This document shows, one piece after another, positions 16,472 to 24,576 of a stretch of 41,878 nt of DNA. How positions within the stretch are numbered: the first letter of the stretch is position 1; the number at the start of each line of letters is the position of its first letter. A program made the translations under genes and the position numbers. The notes under the pieces were generated by a model. It saw only the letters and a list, made by a program, of their open reading frames with translations, did not search any database and was not told the origin of the DNA. Source of the stretch: Micrococcales bacterium UBA4448 (lineage in GTDB: Bacteria; Actinomycetota; Actinomycetes; Actinomycetales; Microbacteriaceae); assembly GCA_002390305.1 (NCBI GenBank), contig DGPE01000002.1, forward strand, positions 802 through 42,679, read 5' to 3'.

Positions 16472-16581
16472 CTGGGCAAATAAGTGACTTATCAAGAGGG
16501 TTCTTGATCATTCTCCAAAATGTCCCAGTCGGAGCGTAGCTTCGATTGAAACAAGACGCCAAGCGTCAGAGAGAGGTCGTA
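16472..16581 (+). other. Hairpin-rich 5' leader of recA
   Basis: The recA transcript would have about 110 nt of leader. It contains ATAAG-TGA-CTTAT (16480-16492), ATCAAGA (16491-16497) paired with TCTTGAT (16502-16508) across GGGT, and GACGC-CAA-GCGTC (16555-16567) just before the GAGAGGT ribosome site. CTGGG (16471-16475) and CCCAG further down could close an outer stem. No named RNA family is recognised. Confidence 0.4.
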
Positions 16582-17661
16582 ATGCCAAGTGCATCAGATA
16601 GAGACAAAGCCCTAGACACAGCGCTTGCGCAGATTGATCGCCAGTTCGGCAAAGGTTCGGTCATGCGCTTGGGCTCAGAAGAGCGAGCACCAATCGAAGT
16701 AATTCCAACCGGTTCTATTGCGCTGGACAGCGCTTTGGGAACCGGCGGTTTACCACGGGGTCGAATAGTAGAGATTTATGGACCTGAAGCATCAGGTAAG
16801 ACGACAATCGCGCTGCACGCCATTGCAAGCGCACAGGCCGCAGGTGGAACTGCAGCCTTTATAGATGCCGAGCACGCGCTAGATCCGATCTACGCAGCCA
16901 AACTTGGCGTTGACATTGACTCACTGCTGGTGAGCCAACCTGACACCGGTGAGCAGGCCCTAGAAATCATGGACATGCTTATCCGTTCTGGCTCGATTGA
17001 CATTGTTGTTGTCGACTCGGTTGCGGCACTGGTGCCGCGCGCTGAAATCGAAGGCGAAATGGGTGATTCTCATGTTGGATTGCAGGCCAGGCTTATGTCG
17101 CAAGCGCTGAGAAAACTGACCGGCGCGGTGAGCAACACCAACACCACGGCAATCTTTATTAACCAGCTGCGAGAGAAAATCGGAGTTTTCTTCGGTTCAC
17201 CTGAGACCACCTCCGGTGGAAAGGCGCTGAAGTTCTACGCATCGGTGCGCTTGGACATCCGCAGGATTGAAACTCTTAAGGACGGGCAGAATGCAGTTGG
17301 TAACCGCTCCAGAGTTAAGGTTGTGAAAAATAAGCTCGCAGCACCTTTCAGGCAGGCTGAATTCGACATCATGTTTGGTGAGGGTATCTCTCGTGAGGGA
17401 AGCCTTATTGACTTCGGTGTCGAGCACGATGTGGTTACCAAGTCAGGCGCCTGGTACACCTTCGAGGGCGAACAGCTTGGCCAGGGTAAAGAAAACTCTC
17501 GCAAGTACTTGAAGGACAACCCTGAGTTGGCTGACACCGTCGAGCACAAGATCAAGGTGAAGCTAGGTATTGGAGTTCCAAGGCCAGTCGCGGACCTTCC
17601 AGCAGCAGAAGAAGTAGTTGAGGAAATAGAGCCGGTGGCCAAGGCCGCTAACGATGGCTAA
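16582..17661 (+). CDS. recA: Recombinase RecA
   Basis: This 359-residue ATPase forms filaments on single-stranded DNA, catalyses strand exchange and stimulates LexA self-cleavage. Walker A is GPEASGKT at residues 67-74, followed by AFIDAEHALDPIYA, Walker B VVDSVAAL and the NQLREKIGVFFGSPETTSGG loop 2 region. The start is set at the ATG at 16582 (protein MPSASDRDKALDTALAQ), behind GAGAGGT; upstream in-frame ATG at 16546 would add 12 unlikely residues. Length and end (acidic) are normal. It overlaps recX by eight bases. An upstream LexA box indicates SOS control. Confidence 0.99.
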   Translation: MPSASDRDKALDTALAQIDRQFGKGSVMRLGSEERAPIEVIPTGSIALDSALGTGGLPRGRIVEIYGPEASGKTTIALHAIASAQAAGGTAAFIDAEHALDPIYAAKLGVDIDSLLVSQPDTGEQALEIMDMLIRSGSIDIVVVDSVAALVPRAEIEGEMGDSHVGLQARLMSQALRKLTGAVSNTNTTAIFINQLREKIGVFFGSPETTSGGKALKFYASVRLDIRRIETLKDGQNAVGNRSRVKVVKNKLAAPFRQAEFDIMFGEGISREGSLIDFGVEHDVVTKSGAWYTFEGEQLGQGKENSRKYLKDNPELADTVEHKIKVKLGIGVPRPVADLPAAEEVVEEIEPVAKAANDG

Positions 17662-18136
17662 CGAGCCTTCACCCGAGAAGCTGGAAAAGCGGGCACGAAA
17701 TGTGCTGCTTTTCCAGCTTTCTCGTAGCATGAAGACCAAGAGGCAATTAGCCATAATTCTTGAAAAGCGAGAAATACCCGCCGAGATAGCATTGCCGCTG
17801 CTGGATCGGTTCGAAGAAGTAAATCTGATCGACGATAAGGCGTTTGCCTACTCTTACGTTCGATCTCGAGTGGAGCGGGGTAAGTCAGCAAGAATAATTG
17901 ACCGCGAACTTTCCCAAAAGGGTGTTCCAAAAGACTTGATTGCCCTCGCTCTAGAGGAAATAGACCCAGAGGATGAGGCCAAGATGGCCTTCGAACTTGC
18001 CAGCAATAGGTGGGACAAACTCGGCAGCATAGATAAGCAAGCCAAGTACCGCAGAGTGTCTGGTTTTTTGATGCGCAGGGGTTTCAACTCACAACTGGTC
18101 TCTTCCGTACTTCGGGATCTCAGCTCAAGAGGCTAA
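17654..18136 (+). CDS. recX: Regulatory protein RecX
   Basis: This 160-residue all-helical protein binds and restrains RecA filaments. The typical RecX features are present: the N-terminal ARNVLLFQLSRSMKTKRQLA (the 'R..Q..RR..S..EL' type), then DRFEEVNLIDDKAFAYSYVR, RGKSARIIDRELSQKGVP, and a C-terminal repeat ending YRRVSGFLMRRGFNSQLVSSVL. Translation is coupled to recA by the eight-base overlap, ensuring co-induction with it in the SOS response. Confidence 0.93.
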   Translation: MANEPSPEKLEKRARNVLLFQLSRSMKTKRQLAIILEKREIPAEIALPLLDRFEEVNLIDDKAFAYSYVRSRVERGKSARIIDRELSQKGVPKDLIALALEEIDPEDEAKMAFELASNRWDKLGSIDKQAKYRRVSGFLMRRGFNSQLVSSVLRDLSSRG

Positions 18137-18149
18137 AATCGGGGATGTC

Positions 18150-19619
18150 ATGTCTCTAACTTATGAAGTACGCACCTTTGGGTGTCAAATGAACGTCCAC
18201 GACTCTGAGAGAATCTCGGGACTGCTTGAGAGTGCCGGCTACGAGCTGGCTGCTGAAGCCGATCCAGATGTAATCGTGTTCAATACCTGCGCCGTTAGGG
18301 AAAACGCGGACAATAAGCTCTATGGCACCCTCGGCATGCTGCTTCCGAAGAAAGAAGCCAACCCCAAGCTCCAAATTGCTGTCGGAGGCTGCTTAGCCCA
18401 AAAAGACCAGGACACCATCTTGGAAAAAGCGCCGTGGGTCGACGTGGTTTTTGGGACTCACAACATGGGTGTCTTACCTGCGCTTCTGGACCGTGCAAAG
18501 CACAACGCCGAAGCACAAATTGAAATTTTAGAGTCGCTCGATGTATTTCCCTCGACTCTGCCCTCGAAGCGAGAGAGCTCATTTAGCGGCTGGGTTTCCA
18601 TTTCCGTGGGATGCAACAACACCTGCACATTTTGTATCGTTCCAGCCCTGAGGGGAAAAGAAAAGGACCGACGACCCGGGGACATTTTGGCCGAGGTCAA
18701 GGCTCTGGTCTTGGACGGTGCAATTGAAGTAACTCTGCTCGGTCAGAATGTGAACACCTACGGTGTTGAGTTTGGTGATCGTGGGGCGTTTGCCAAACTG
18801 CTTAGAGCGTGTGGCGAGATCGAAGGGCTGGAGCGGGTTAGATTCACCTCCCCGCACCCGGCCGCCTTCACCGATGATGTCATCGCCGCGATGGCGGAAA
18901 CTCCAAATGTGATGCCACAGTTACACATGCCGCTTCAGTCCGGGTCGGACAAGGTCTTGAAAGCGATGAAGCGGTCGTATCGGTCGGCTAAATTCCTAGG
19001 CATTCTGGACAGGGTGAGGGCTGTCATGCCCGAAGCTGCCATTACCACTGACATCATCGTCGGCTTTCCCGGCGAAACTGAAGAGGATTTTCAAGACACA
19101 CTCGAAGTCGTAAGAAAATCTCGGTTCGTGTCCTCGTTTACCTTTCAGTACTCAAAGCGTCCCGGGACTCCCGCGGCGAAGATGGATGACCAGCTTCCAA
19201 AAGAGGTGGTTCAAGATCGCTACGAACGTTTATTGGCGGTTGTGAACGAAGTTTCATGGGAGGAAAACAAGCTCATTGTTGGAACGGAGGTTGAGTTATT
19301 GGTTTCCTCTGAAACAGGACGCAAAGATGGCAAGACCAACCGACTTACCGGAAGAGCCAAGGACAACCGATTGGTTCACTTTGAAGTTCCTGAGGGCGGG
19401 ATTGTGCCGCGGCCAGGGGACGCGGTTCGAGTTGTAATCACTCGGGCTGCGCCATATTTCTTGGTGGCTGACCACAGCCCGGGATCGCTTTATGAAGTGC
19501 GCAGAACGACCGGTGGCGATGCTCACGATAGAAGACAGCTTGAGAGCTGCGGTGTGGATAGCGCATCTTCAACCAAGGTTGGGTTGGGTCTGCCGATTCG
19601 AGTGAAAAGTGCCATTTAG
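18150..19619 (+). CDS. miaB: tRNA-2-methylthio-N6-dimethylallyladenosine synthase
   Basis: This 489-residue radical-SAM methylthiotransferase adds a methylthio group to i6A37 in tRNAs reading U-initial codons. The N-terminal MTTase domain has the cluster cysteines C12 (FGCQMNVHD), C47 (NTCAVRE) and C81 (GGCLAQ). The radical-SAM triad is C155, C159 and C162 (GCNNTCTFC). A TRAM domain lies at about 380-445. The remaining tail of some 40 residues is variable. A TAAAAT box at 18134-18139 suggests a promoter between recX and miaB with a very short leader. It overlaps miaA by 11 bases, whose product makes its substrate. Confidence 0.98.
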   Translation: MSLTYEVRTFGCQMNVHDSERISGLLESAGYELAAEADPDVIVFNTCAVRENADNKLYGTLGMLLPKKEANPKLQIAVGGCLAQKDQDTILEKAPWVDVVFGTHNMGVLPALLDRAKHNAEAQIEILESLDVFPSTLPSKRESSFSGWVSISVGCNNTCTFCIVPALRGKEKDRRPGDILAEVKALVLDGAIEVTLLGQNVNTYGVEFGDRGAFAKLLRACGEIEGLERVRFTSPHPAAFTDDVIAAMAETPNVMPQLHMPLQSGSDKVLKAMKRSYRSAKFLGILDRVRAVMPEAAITTDIIVGFPGETEEDFQDTLEVVRKSRFVSSFTFQYSKRPGTPAAKMDDQLPKEVVQDRYERLLAVVNEVSWEENKLIVGTEVELLVSSETGRKDGKTNRLTGRAKDNRLVHFEVPEGGIVPRPGDAVRVVITRAAPYFLVADHSPGSLYEVRRTTGGDAHDRRQLESCGVDSASSTKVGLGLPIRVKSAI

Positions 19620-20529
19620 CACGCTGGCGATAATCGGACCTACTGCATCTGGGAAATCTAACCTCAGCTTGAATGTGATTGAAGCTTTAGCTGAGCAGGG
19701 ATATAACGCTGAGGTAATAAACGCGGATGCCATGCAGCTTTATAGGGGCCTTGACATCGGAACTGCAAAGCTAATGGTTGAGCATCGAAAAGGCATTGTT
19801 CATCACCTGATAGATGAAATCTCTCCAAGTCAGGAAATGACTGCTGTCGAATACAGCCTGCTGGCCAAATCGAAAGCTGAGTCAATAATCCAGGCCGGAA
19901 AATTGCCGGTCTTTGTTGGTGGAAGCATGTTTTATCTGTCGGCAGCACTGGACAAGCTCGATTTTGCGCCAACGGATTCAAATCTCAGGGAGGCGCTCGA
20001 GGCGGAAGCAGATTCTGTGGGAAACCTCGAGATGCACCGGAGGCTGCAGGAGCAGGACCCAATATCTGCCTCGCGGATTCATTCTCGAAATGTTCGAAAG
20101 GTGATCAGGGCTCTTGAGGTGATTGAGCTAACCGGTAAACCCTTCAGCGCGTCATTGCCAGAACAGCAATATCTCAGGCCGACATTGACAATAGGAATTG
20201 ACGTCGATCGCACAGAGCTGAAGAACCGGATTGAACAAAGAGTTCATGGCATGTGGTCTCAAGGTTTACTCGATGAGGCCCAGGGCTTACTGGACAGCTC
20301 CGAGCCTCTTTCTAAGACTGCAAGAGCCGCTATCGGTTACCAACAGGCCTTTGATTATCTTCAGGGCGTCAGCGAACGTCAGTCCGCAATCGAGAACACG
20401 ATTCAGCTAACCAACCGGTATGCAAGACGTCAGATGTCTTGGTTTAGGCGTGATAAGCGAATCCAATGGCTACCGGATCATCATGAATTGTCGGTCAGCG
20501 CCCTAGAGCGAATTAGGCTGGAGCGATGA
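19609..20529 (+). CDS. miaA: tRNA dimethylallyltransferase
   Basis: This 306-residue enzyme transfers a dimethylallyl group to A37 of tRNA, making the substrate of MiaB. The P-loop GPTASGKS lies at residues 10-17, and the family stretches VINADAMQLYRGLDIGTAK, VGGSMFYLSA and AAIGYQQAFDYL are all present, as is RYARRQMSWFRRD near the end. The start is a GTG at 19609, inside the end of miaB; the protein begins with a few residues before the conserved LAIIGPT. The gene ends with ATGA, overlapping dapF by four bases. Confidence 0.97.
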   Translation: MPFSTLAIIGPTASGKSNLSLNVIEALAEQGYNAEVINADAMQLYRGLDIGTAKLMVEHRKGIVHHLIDEISPSQEMTAVEYSLLAKSKAESIIQAGKLPVFVGGSMFYLSAALDKLDFAPTDSNLREALEAEADSVGNLEMHRRLQEQDPISASRIHSRNVRKVIRALEVIELTGKPFSASLPEQQYLRPTLTIGIDVDRTELKNRIEQRVHGMWSQGLLDEAQGLLDSSEPLSKTARAAIGYQQAFDYLQGVSERQSAIENTIQLTNRYARRQMSWFRRDKRIQWLPDHHELSVSALERIRLER

Positions 20530-21395
20530 CTATCGAATTCACCAAGGGCCACGGAACTGGTAACGACTTCATCTTGATTTTAGATAAACCAGGGCAGTTG
20601 GCGCTCAGCAAAGACGAGGTCAAGAAAATGTGTGACCGTCATTTTGGTATTGGTGCCGACGGCTTGATTATCGTCAAACCAACCTCAAAGGCCCCGGAGG
20701 TCAGTCACCTATTAGAAGCTGAGCCCGGTGCCGAATGGTTTATGGACTATCGCAACTCTGATGGCAGCGAAGCGGAGATGTGTGGCAATGGAATCCGAGT
20801 TTTTGCAAAGTTTCTGCTTGAAAATAACCTTGCGACTCTCACCGATGGCAGCACGTTACCGATTGCCACCAGGGATGGCATCAAAGACGTAACCGCAACC
20901 GTCAACGGCTTTGCAGTTGATCTGGGGTTATTTACGATTGGTGATGATGAGACTTTGGTTAGCGCCGCAGGCCTGCAGGTTGCAAGACCTGGCCTAGAGA
21001 TAAATGTTGGAAACCCGCATGTTGTTGTGGCTCTTGCCGACCTAACAGAGCTAACTGGGTTAGAGCTTGTCAAGGCCCCGCTGCTTGAACCGGTTCAACC
21101 GGAAGGTGCAAATGTCGAGTTCGTAGTTCTCGACGAACCGCTTGTTACCCAAGGTGTTGCTGGATTGACAATGAGGGTCCACGAGCGTGGGTCAGGGGAA
21201 ACTCTTAGCTGCGGTACTGGAGTTGCAGCTGCAGCTATTGCAATTAGACATTGGGCTGGCGGTAGTCAGAATTTTTGGAAAGTCAGTGTTCCCGGTGGAG
21301 ATGCTGCTGTGAGGATGTTTCCAACTGAAGATGGGGAGCACGTCGCGATTAGCGGCCCCGCAGAACTTACTTACTCAGGACATTGGCAGGGCTAA
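20526..21395 (+). CDS. dapF: Diaminopimelate epimerase
   Basis: This 289-residue cofactor-independent racemase converts LL- to meso-diaminopimelate for lysine and peptidoglycan. The two catalytic cysteines are C86 (SEAEMCGNGIR) and C229 (ETLSCGTGVAAA). The N-terminus GHGTGNDFIL is typical. It is coupled to miaA by an ATGA overlap, an arrangement conserved in actinobacteria. With dapA and dapB in this window, three lysine-branch steps are encoded, in separate transcription units. The 3' end overlaps the convergent methyltransferase gene by 29 bases. Confidence 0.97.
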   Translation: MTIEFTKGHGTGNDFILILDKPGQLALSKDEVKKMCDRHFGIGADGLIIVKPTSKAPEVSHLLEAEPGAEWFMDYRNSDGSEAEMCGNGIRVFAKFLLENNLATLTDGSTLPIATRDGIKDVTATVNGFAVDLGLFTIGDDETLVSAAGLQVARPGLEINVGNPHVVVALADLTELTGLELVKAPLLEPVQPEGANVEFVVLDEPLVTQGVAGLTMRVHERGSGETLSCGTGVAAAAIAIRHWAGGSQNFWKVSVPGGDAAVRMFPTEDGEHVAISGPAELTYSGHWQG

Positions 21396-21990
21396 TAACC
21401 TCAAGAACCCGATAGCTCTTCTCGGTCCCAACGCGTCGGATTTGGTGGTCTGGAAAGGACTCCTCAAGCCAGCGCTGCAATGAATCCGAGCCCAGGTTTT
21501 TTTGAACCACAAAGTACGCCTTACCAAGCGGCTCTAATTTTGGGATGTAGCTATGCATAAGTGCATGGAGCGCTTCCTTGCCGATACGGATTGGTGGGTT
21601 AGACCAAATTGCGGTGAATCTCAAATTTTTTGGTAGCTCATCGGCCAACATGGCTTCGAGGTTCTTGGCATCAGAAATCTTGGCATTCGCGAGCGTCTGA
21701 TCGACGCTGCGTTTATTGATGTCTATTGAAAAAACTTTGGTTTCAGGGCTTAGGCAAGCGATAGTTACACCAATCGGACCCCAGCCACATCCGAGGTCCA
21801 GAACGTTTCCGTCCTTCGGGAAAAGCTTAAAATTACCCAGCAGCACTTTTGTGCCGGGGTCTAGTTTTGTGGCACTGAAGGTCCCACTTGCGGCGGACAT
21901 ATTGAATTCCCGACCTGCAACTTCAAACGAGATTTTGGTTTCTGTTTTCTTGGTTGTCGGCTCTGAGCTGAAATAGTGCTCCTGAGACAT
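21367..21990 (-). CDS. Class I SAM-dependent methyltransferase (RsmC/RlmG-like small family)
   Basis: This is a 207-residue methyltransferase. The SAM-binding motif I is VLDLGCGWGPIGV (about 62-74), followed by an acidic post-I residue (VFSIDIN) and the catalytic NPPIRIGK motif of N-methylating enzymes of the rRNA guanine type. The short form with only the C-terminal catalytic half, and the N-terminal HYFSSEP stretch, is common among actinobacterial RsmC-like proteins; the target (16S rRNA G1207 or other) cannot be decided. It is divergent from hflX, with a 36-bp shared gap, and its 3' end overlaps that of dapF. Confidence 0.87.
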   Translation of the reverse strand: MSQEHYFSSEPTTKKTETKISFEVAGREFNMSAASGTFSATKLDPGTKVLLGNFKLFPKDGNVLDLGCGWGPIGVTIACLSPETKVFSIDINKRSVDQTLANAKISDAKNLEAMLADELPKNLRFTAIWSNPPIRIGKEALHALMHSYIPKLEPLGKAYFVVQKNLGSDSLQRWLEESFPDHQIRRVGTEKSYRVLEVISPANVLSK

Positions 21991-22026
21991 GCCTCAAACC
22001 TAATACAGCCTTAGGGTTTAACCACA

Positions 22027-23460
22027 ATGGAATCTGAATCAACTATCGATCGCATCCTGCGAAGAGGTTCACTCGCGCCCGCCTCTGAATTCGATGGCGA
22101 CCAGCTAGATCTTGAAGAGCGTGCGTCTCTGAGAAGGGTTCCCGGGCTTTCCACAGAGCTTGAAGACATCTCTGAAGTTGAATACCGACAGCTGAGACTC
22201 GAAAAGGTCGTTCTAATTGGAGTGTGGGGCACCGGAACTGTCACTGGAGCCGAGAATTCACTTCGAGAGCTTGCAGCACTGGCCGAAACGGCCGGAGCAC
22301 AGGTTTTGGACGGGCTCTTGCAGCGGCGAGCAAAACCAGATCCTGCCAGCTACCTAGGTAAAGGCAAGGCCGATGAGCTTAGAGACCTTGTGAAAAGCCT
22401 TGGAGCAGACACTGTGATTGCCGATGCCGAGTTGGCCCCATCACAACGAAGAACTCTCGAAGACATCGTGAAGGTCAAGGTTGTCGATAGAACGGCAATT
22501 ATCTTGGACATCTTCGCTCAGCACGCCAAGAGTAAAGAGGGTAAAGCTCAGGTCGAGCTCGCTCAGCTTGAATATCTCTTGCCCAGACTGCGCGGTTGGG
22601 GTGTATCGATGTCTCGTCAGGCAGGTGGTCAAGCTGCCGGCGGTGTTGGCATTGGGTCTCGTGGTCCAGGTGAAACCAAAATCGAACTGGATCGCAGAAA
22701 AATCAACACCAAGATGGCAAAGCTGCGCAAGGAAATCTCTCAGATGAAGAGCGCTCGTGACACCAAGCGCTCCAAGCGAGAGAAGGCCGGGGTGCCGCAG
22801 GTGGCAATCGCCGGTTACACCAACGCCGGCAAGTCCTCTCTTCTGAACCGGTTCACGCGGGCTGGAGTCTTGGTCGAGAACGCCCTGTTTGCAACTTTGG
22901 ATCCAACAATTAGGCGTCACGAGACGCCAGACGGCCGCTCCTACACTCTTGCCGACACTGTTGGCTTTGTGAAGTCTCTGCCTCATCAACTTGTCGAGGC
23001 CTTTCGTTCCACGCTGGAAGAGATTTCAGCAGCTGATTTGATTGTTCACGTTGTGGATGCAACAGACCCGGATCCACTTGGTCAGATTAGAACCGTTCAT
23101 GAGGTGATAGCTGATGTTGAAGCCTCCGCGATCGAGGAGCTGATTGTTTTTAATAAGGCCGACTTGATTTCTGATGAAGATCAGGTCCGGCTTCGCGGTC
23201 TGGTTCCCGGAGCACTGCTGATTTCTGCCAGAACTGGACTGGGCATTGAGCAATTAGAGACTGAGATTGCTTCGCTGCTACCAAAGCCCGAGATTATTTT
23301 TCAAGGTGTCATTCCCTATGACAGGGGAGACTTGGTTTCCAAGGTTCACCTGGTTGGGAAAGTTAAGAGTATTGACTACGTCGAAGCAGGTACTCAACTG
23401 AACGCTCTGGTTGAAGAGGACCTAGCAGCTGAACTCAAGCAAGCCGCTATACAGATCTAA
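22027..23460 (+). CDS. hflX: GTPase HflX
   Basis: This 477-residue ribosome-associated GTPase splits stalled or inactive 70S ribosomes under stress. An N-terminal HflX domain (about 50-240) includes DGLLQRRAKPDPASYLGKGK and the glycine-rich linker (GGQAAGGVGIGSRGPGETK). The G domain starts with the P-loop GYTNAGKSS at residues 263-271, then DPTIRRH (G2), DTVGFVKSLP (G3) and NKADL (G4). The C-terminal subdomain is typical. A TAGGGT box at 22012-22017 lies nine bases before the ATG, suggesting a short or absent leader. The gene converges on lexA with 14 bases of overlap, as neighbours in Microbacteriaceae often do. Confidence 0.96.
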   Translation: MESESTIDRILRRGSLAPASEFDGDQLDLEERASLRRVPGLSTELEDISEVEYRQLRLEKVVLIGVWGTGTVTGAENSLRELAALAETAGAQVLDGLLQRRAKPDPASYLGKGKADELRDLVKSLGADTVIADAELAPSQRRTLEDIVKVKVVDRTAIILDIFAQHAKSKEGKAQVELAQLEYLLPRLRGWGVSMSRQAGGQAAGGVGIGSRGPGETKIELDRRKINTKMAKLRKEISQMKSARDTKRSKREKAGVPQVAIAGYTNAGKSSLLNRFTRAGVLVENALFATLDPTIRRHETPDGRSYTLADTVGFVKSLPHQLVEAFRSTLEEISAADLIVHVVDATDPDPLGQIRTVHEVIADVEASAIEELIVFNKADLISDEDQVRLRGLVPGALLISARTGLGIEQLETEIASLLPKPEIIFQGVIPYDRGDLVSKVHLVGKVKSIDYVEAGTQLNALVEEDLAAELKQAAIQI

Positions 23461-24067
23461 GAACAGCGACTACTTTTCCAAGAATTACCGCGTGATCTCC
23501 GAGAATTGGCTCAAAGGCAGAGTTTCTGGGTAGCAGCCAGGTGTGGCCATCGCGCTGCTTGAAGGTCTTTACGGTTGCTTCTTCTTCCAGAAGGGCAGCA
23601 ACGATGTCTCCGTTATTCGCAGTCTGTTGTTGCCTGACGACAACCCAGTCCCCGTCACAGATTGCTGCATCGATCATCGATTCACCGACAACCTTCAATA
23701 GAAACAACTCTCCTTGGCCAACTAACTGCCTTGGGAGCGCAAAGACATCTTCTACGTTCTGCTCGGCCGTAATTGGCCCTCCGGCCGCAATCCTTCCAAC
23801 CAGTGGAACCATGGCTGCGTCCGGCACCAACTCTTGAATCGCTGGTTCAACACCCAAGAGATCTATGGTTCTAGGGCGTCTCGGGTCTCGGCTTATGAAC
23901 CCCAGTAACTCCAGCTTATTCAACTGATGAGAAACGCTTGCCGTTGAGGAAAGGCCTACTGCCTCACCTATCTCTCGCATCGAAGGTGCGTAATTTCTCG
24001 AAGTCATAGATTCTTGAATAACTGTCAGAATTCGCTGCTGAACATTGGATAAGTCAGAGGTGTCCAC
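23447..24067 (-). CDS. lexA: SOS repressor LexA
   Basis: The repressor of the SOS regulon (206 residues) has an N-terminal winged helix (NYAPSMREIGEAVGLSSTASV) and a C-terminal S24 self-cleaving domain. The cleavage site is Ala95-Gly96 (RIAAGGPI), the nucleophile Ser130 (GESM) and the base Lys167 (TVKTF). The GTG at 24067 is chosen as start because AAGGGA precedes it by five bases and because an upstream reading to 24208 would run through its own operators. A possible promoter (minus strand) is TTGTTT (24142-24147), 17 bases, TACAGT (24119-24124), overlapped by LexA-like boxes, so it is probably autoregulated. Confidence 0.97.
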   Translation of the reverse strand: MDTSDLSNVQQRILTVIQESMTSRNYAPSMREIGEAVGLSSTASVSHQLNKLELLGFISRDPRRPRTIDLLGVEPAIQELVPDAAMVPLVGRIAAGGPITAEQNVEDVFALPRQLVGQGELFLLKVVGESMIDAAICDGDWVVVRQQQTANNGDIVAALLEEEATVKTFKQRDGHTWLLPRNSAFEPILGDHAVILGKVVAVLRSV

Positions 24068-24113
24068 GGGAGTCCCTTCGAAAATGTCTGAGGGTAGCTG
24101 TTTACTATCCCTA

Positions 24114-24129
24114 TCGAAACTGTATTCGG
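24114..24129 (-). promoter_or_regulatory. Candidate LexA box in the lexA promoter
   Basis: TCGAAACTGTATTCGG on the plus strand matches the LexA consensus at the outer TCGAA/TTCG halves with three mismatches. It covers the proposed -10 box of lexA (TACAGT). It would permit autorepression. Confidence 0.55.
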
Positions 24130-24143
24130 ATTTAGCAATAAAA

Positions 24144-24159
24144 ACAAACACATTTTCGA
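24144..24159. promoter_or_regulatory. Weak second LexA-like box
   Basis: Read on the minus strand, TCGAAAATGTGTTTGT keeps the left half of the LexA site but has three mismatches overall. It lies next to the proposed -35 of lexA. It may be a low-affinity site or chance. Confidence 0.3.
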
Positions 24160-24188
24160 TAAAAAACACAAATAGTTTGGAAATACGC

Positions 24189-24217
24189 TTGCATTTCGCC
24201 AAATTCAAGTTGATAAT
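24189..24217 (+). promoter_or_regulatory. Sigma-70-type promoter of the LysM gene
   Basis: TTGCAT at 24189-24194 and GATAAT at 24212-24217 are separated by 17 bases. The -10 box abuts the LexA box, which begins at 24217, so binding of LexA would occlude transcription start. The predicted 5' leader is about 35-40 bases. Confidence 0.65.
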
Positions 24218-24232
24218 AGAACAAATGTTCGA
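24217..24232 (+). promoter_or_regulatory. LexA (SOS) box upstream of the LysM gene
   Basis: TAGAACAAATGTTCGA differs from the consensus TCGAAC-N4-GTTCGA at one base. It lies immediately downstream of the -10 element, a position suited to repression. It is one of the best SOS boxes in the window, with the one before recA. Confidence 0.85.
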
Positions 24233-24260
24233 AACAAAGAATCGAACAGAAGGAGCAGAG

Positions 24261-24554
24261 ATGTTAGTTCTTGGAAGGTACCAGCTGACTCACCCTCGTC
24301 GATTAATGCGCCTGGCTGCAATTCTTGCGATGAGCTTTGGCATCAGCATTCTGGGTATCACGGGATCCTTCGCCGGAAATGCTGAACCTATCGCTCTCGA
24401 ATTTGTAACCATTCAGGCCGGAGATTCTCTTTGGAATCTTGCTGATCAGCATGGCGCTGGTCAGGACCCAAGAGATTGGATTGCAAAGGTCGTAAAGCTA
24501 AATGCGCTTGTTACCGTCGAGCTCCGACCTGGACAGCAAATAGCACTTCCATAG
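24261..24554 (+). CDS. LysM-domain SOS division-inhibitor candidate (YneA/ChiZ-like)
   Basis: This 97-residue protein starts at an ATG preceded by AAGGAG. It has a transmembrane segment at about 18-36 and one LysM domain at about 47-97, with FVTIQAGDSLWNLADQHG and ending RPGQQIALP. LysM domains bind peptidoglycan, so the anchor plus LysM suggests a cell-wall/division role. In several Gram-positives a small LysM protein divergent from lexA (YneA of Bacillus, ChiZ/Rv2719c of mycobacteria, DivS of corynebacteria) halts division in the SOS response. The divergent position and the LexA box here make that the likely role; no cleavage or inhibitory activity can be shown from sequence. Confidence 0.85.
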   Translation: MLVLGRYQLTHPRRLMRLAAILAMSFGISILGITGSFAGNAEPIALEFVTIQAGDSLWNLADQHGAGQDPRDWIAKVVKLNALVTVELRPGQQIALP

Positions 24555-24564
24555 ACCAATTCGT

Positions 24565-24570
24565 TATTCT
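24565..24570 (+). promoter_or_regulatory. -10 element (TATTCT) of a leaderless hisC promoter
   Basis: TATTCT is followed by six bases and then the hisC GTG, so transcription probably starts at the start codon. No ribosome-binding site is present. No clear -35 box is visible. Confidence 0.5.
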
Positions 24571-24576
24571 TTTAGA

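Noticed and set aside
16546..16581. Upstream ATG for RecA
   Set aside because: Adds 12 residues not seen in RecA; ATG at 16582 follows a ribosome site and starts the normal N-terminus.
23447..24208. A longer LexA with 47 extra N-terminal residues
   Set aside because: The extension (MNLAKCKRISK...) is unlike LexA and would place the start upstream of the proposed promoter and LexA boxes. GTG at 24067 has AAGGGA before it.
24227..24247. GTTCGA ... TCGAAC palindrome as a LexA box
   Set aside because: The half-sites are nine bases apart and in reversed order relative to the TCGAAC-N4-GTTCGA consensus; only the left GTTCGA is shared with the real box at 24217-24232.
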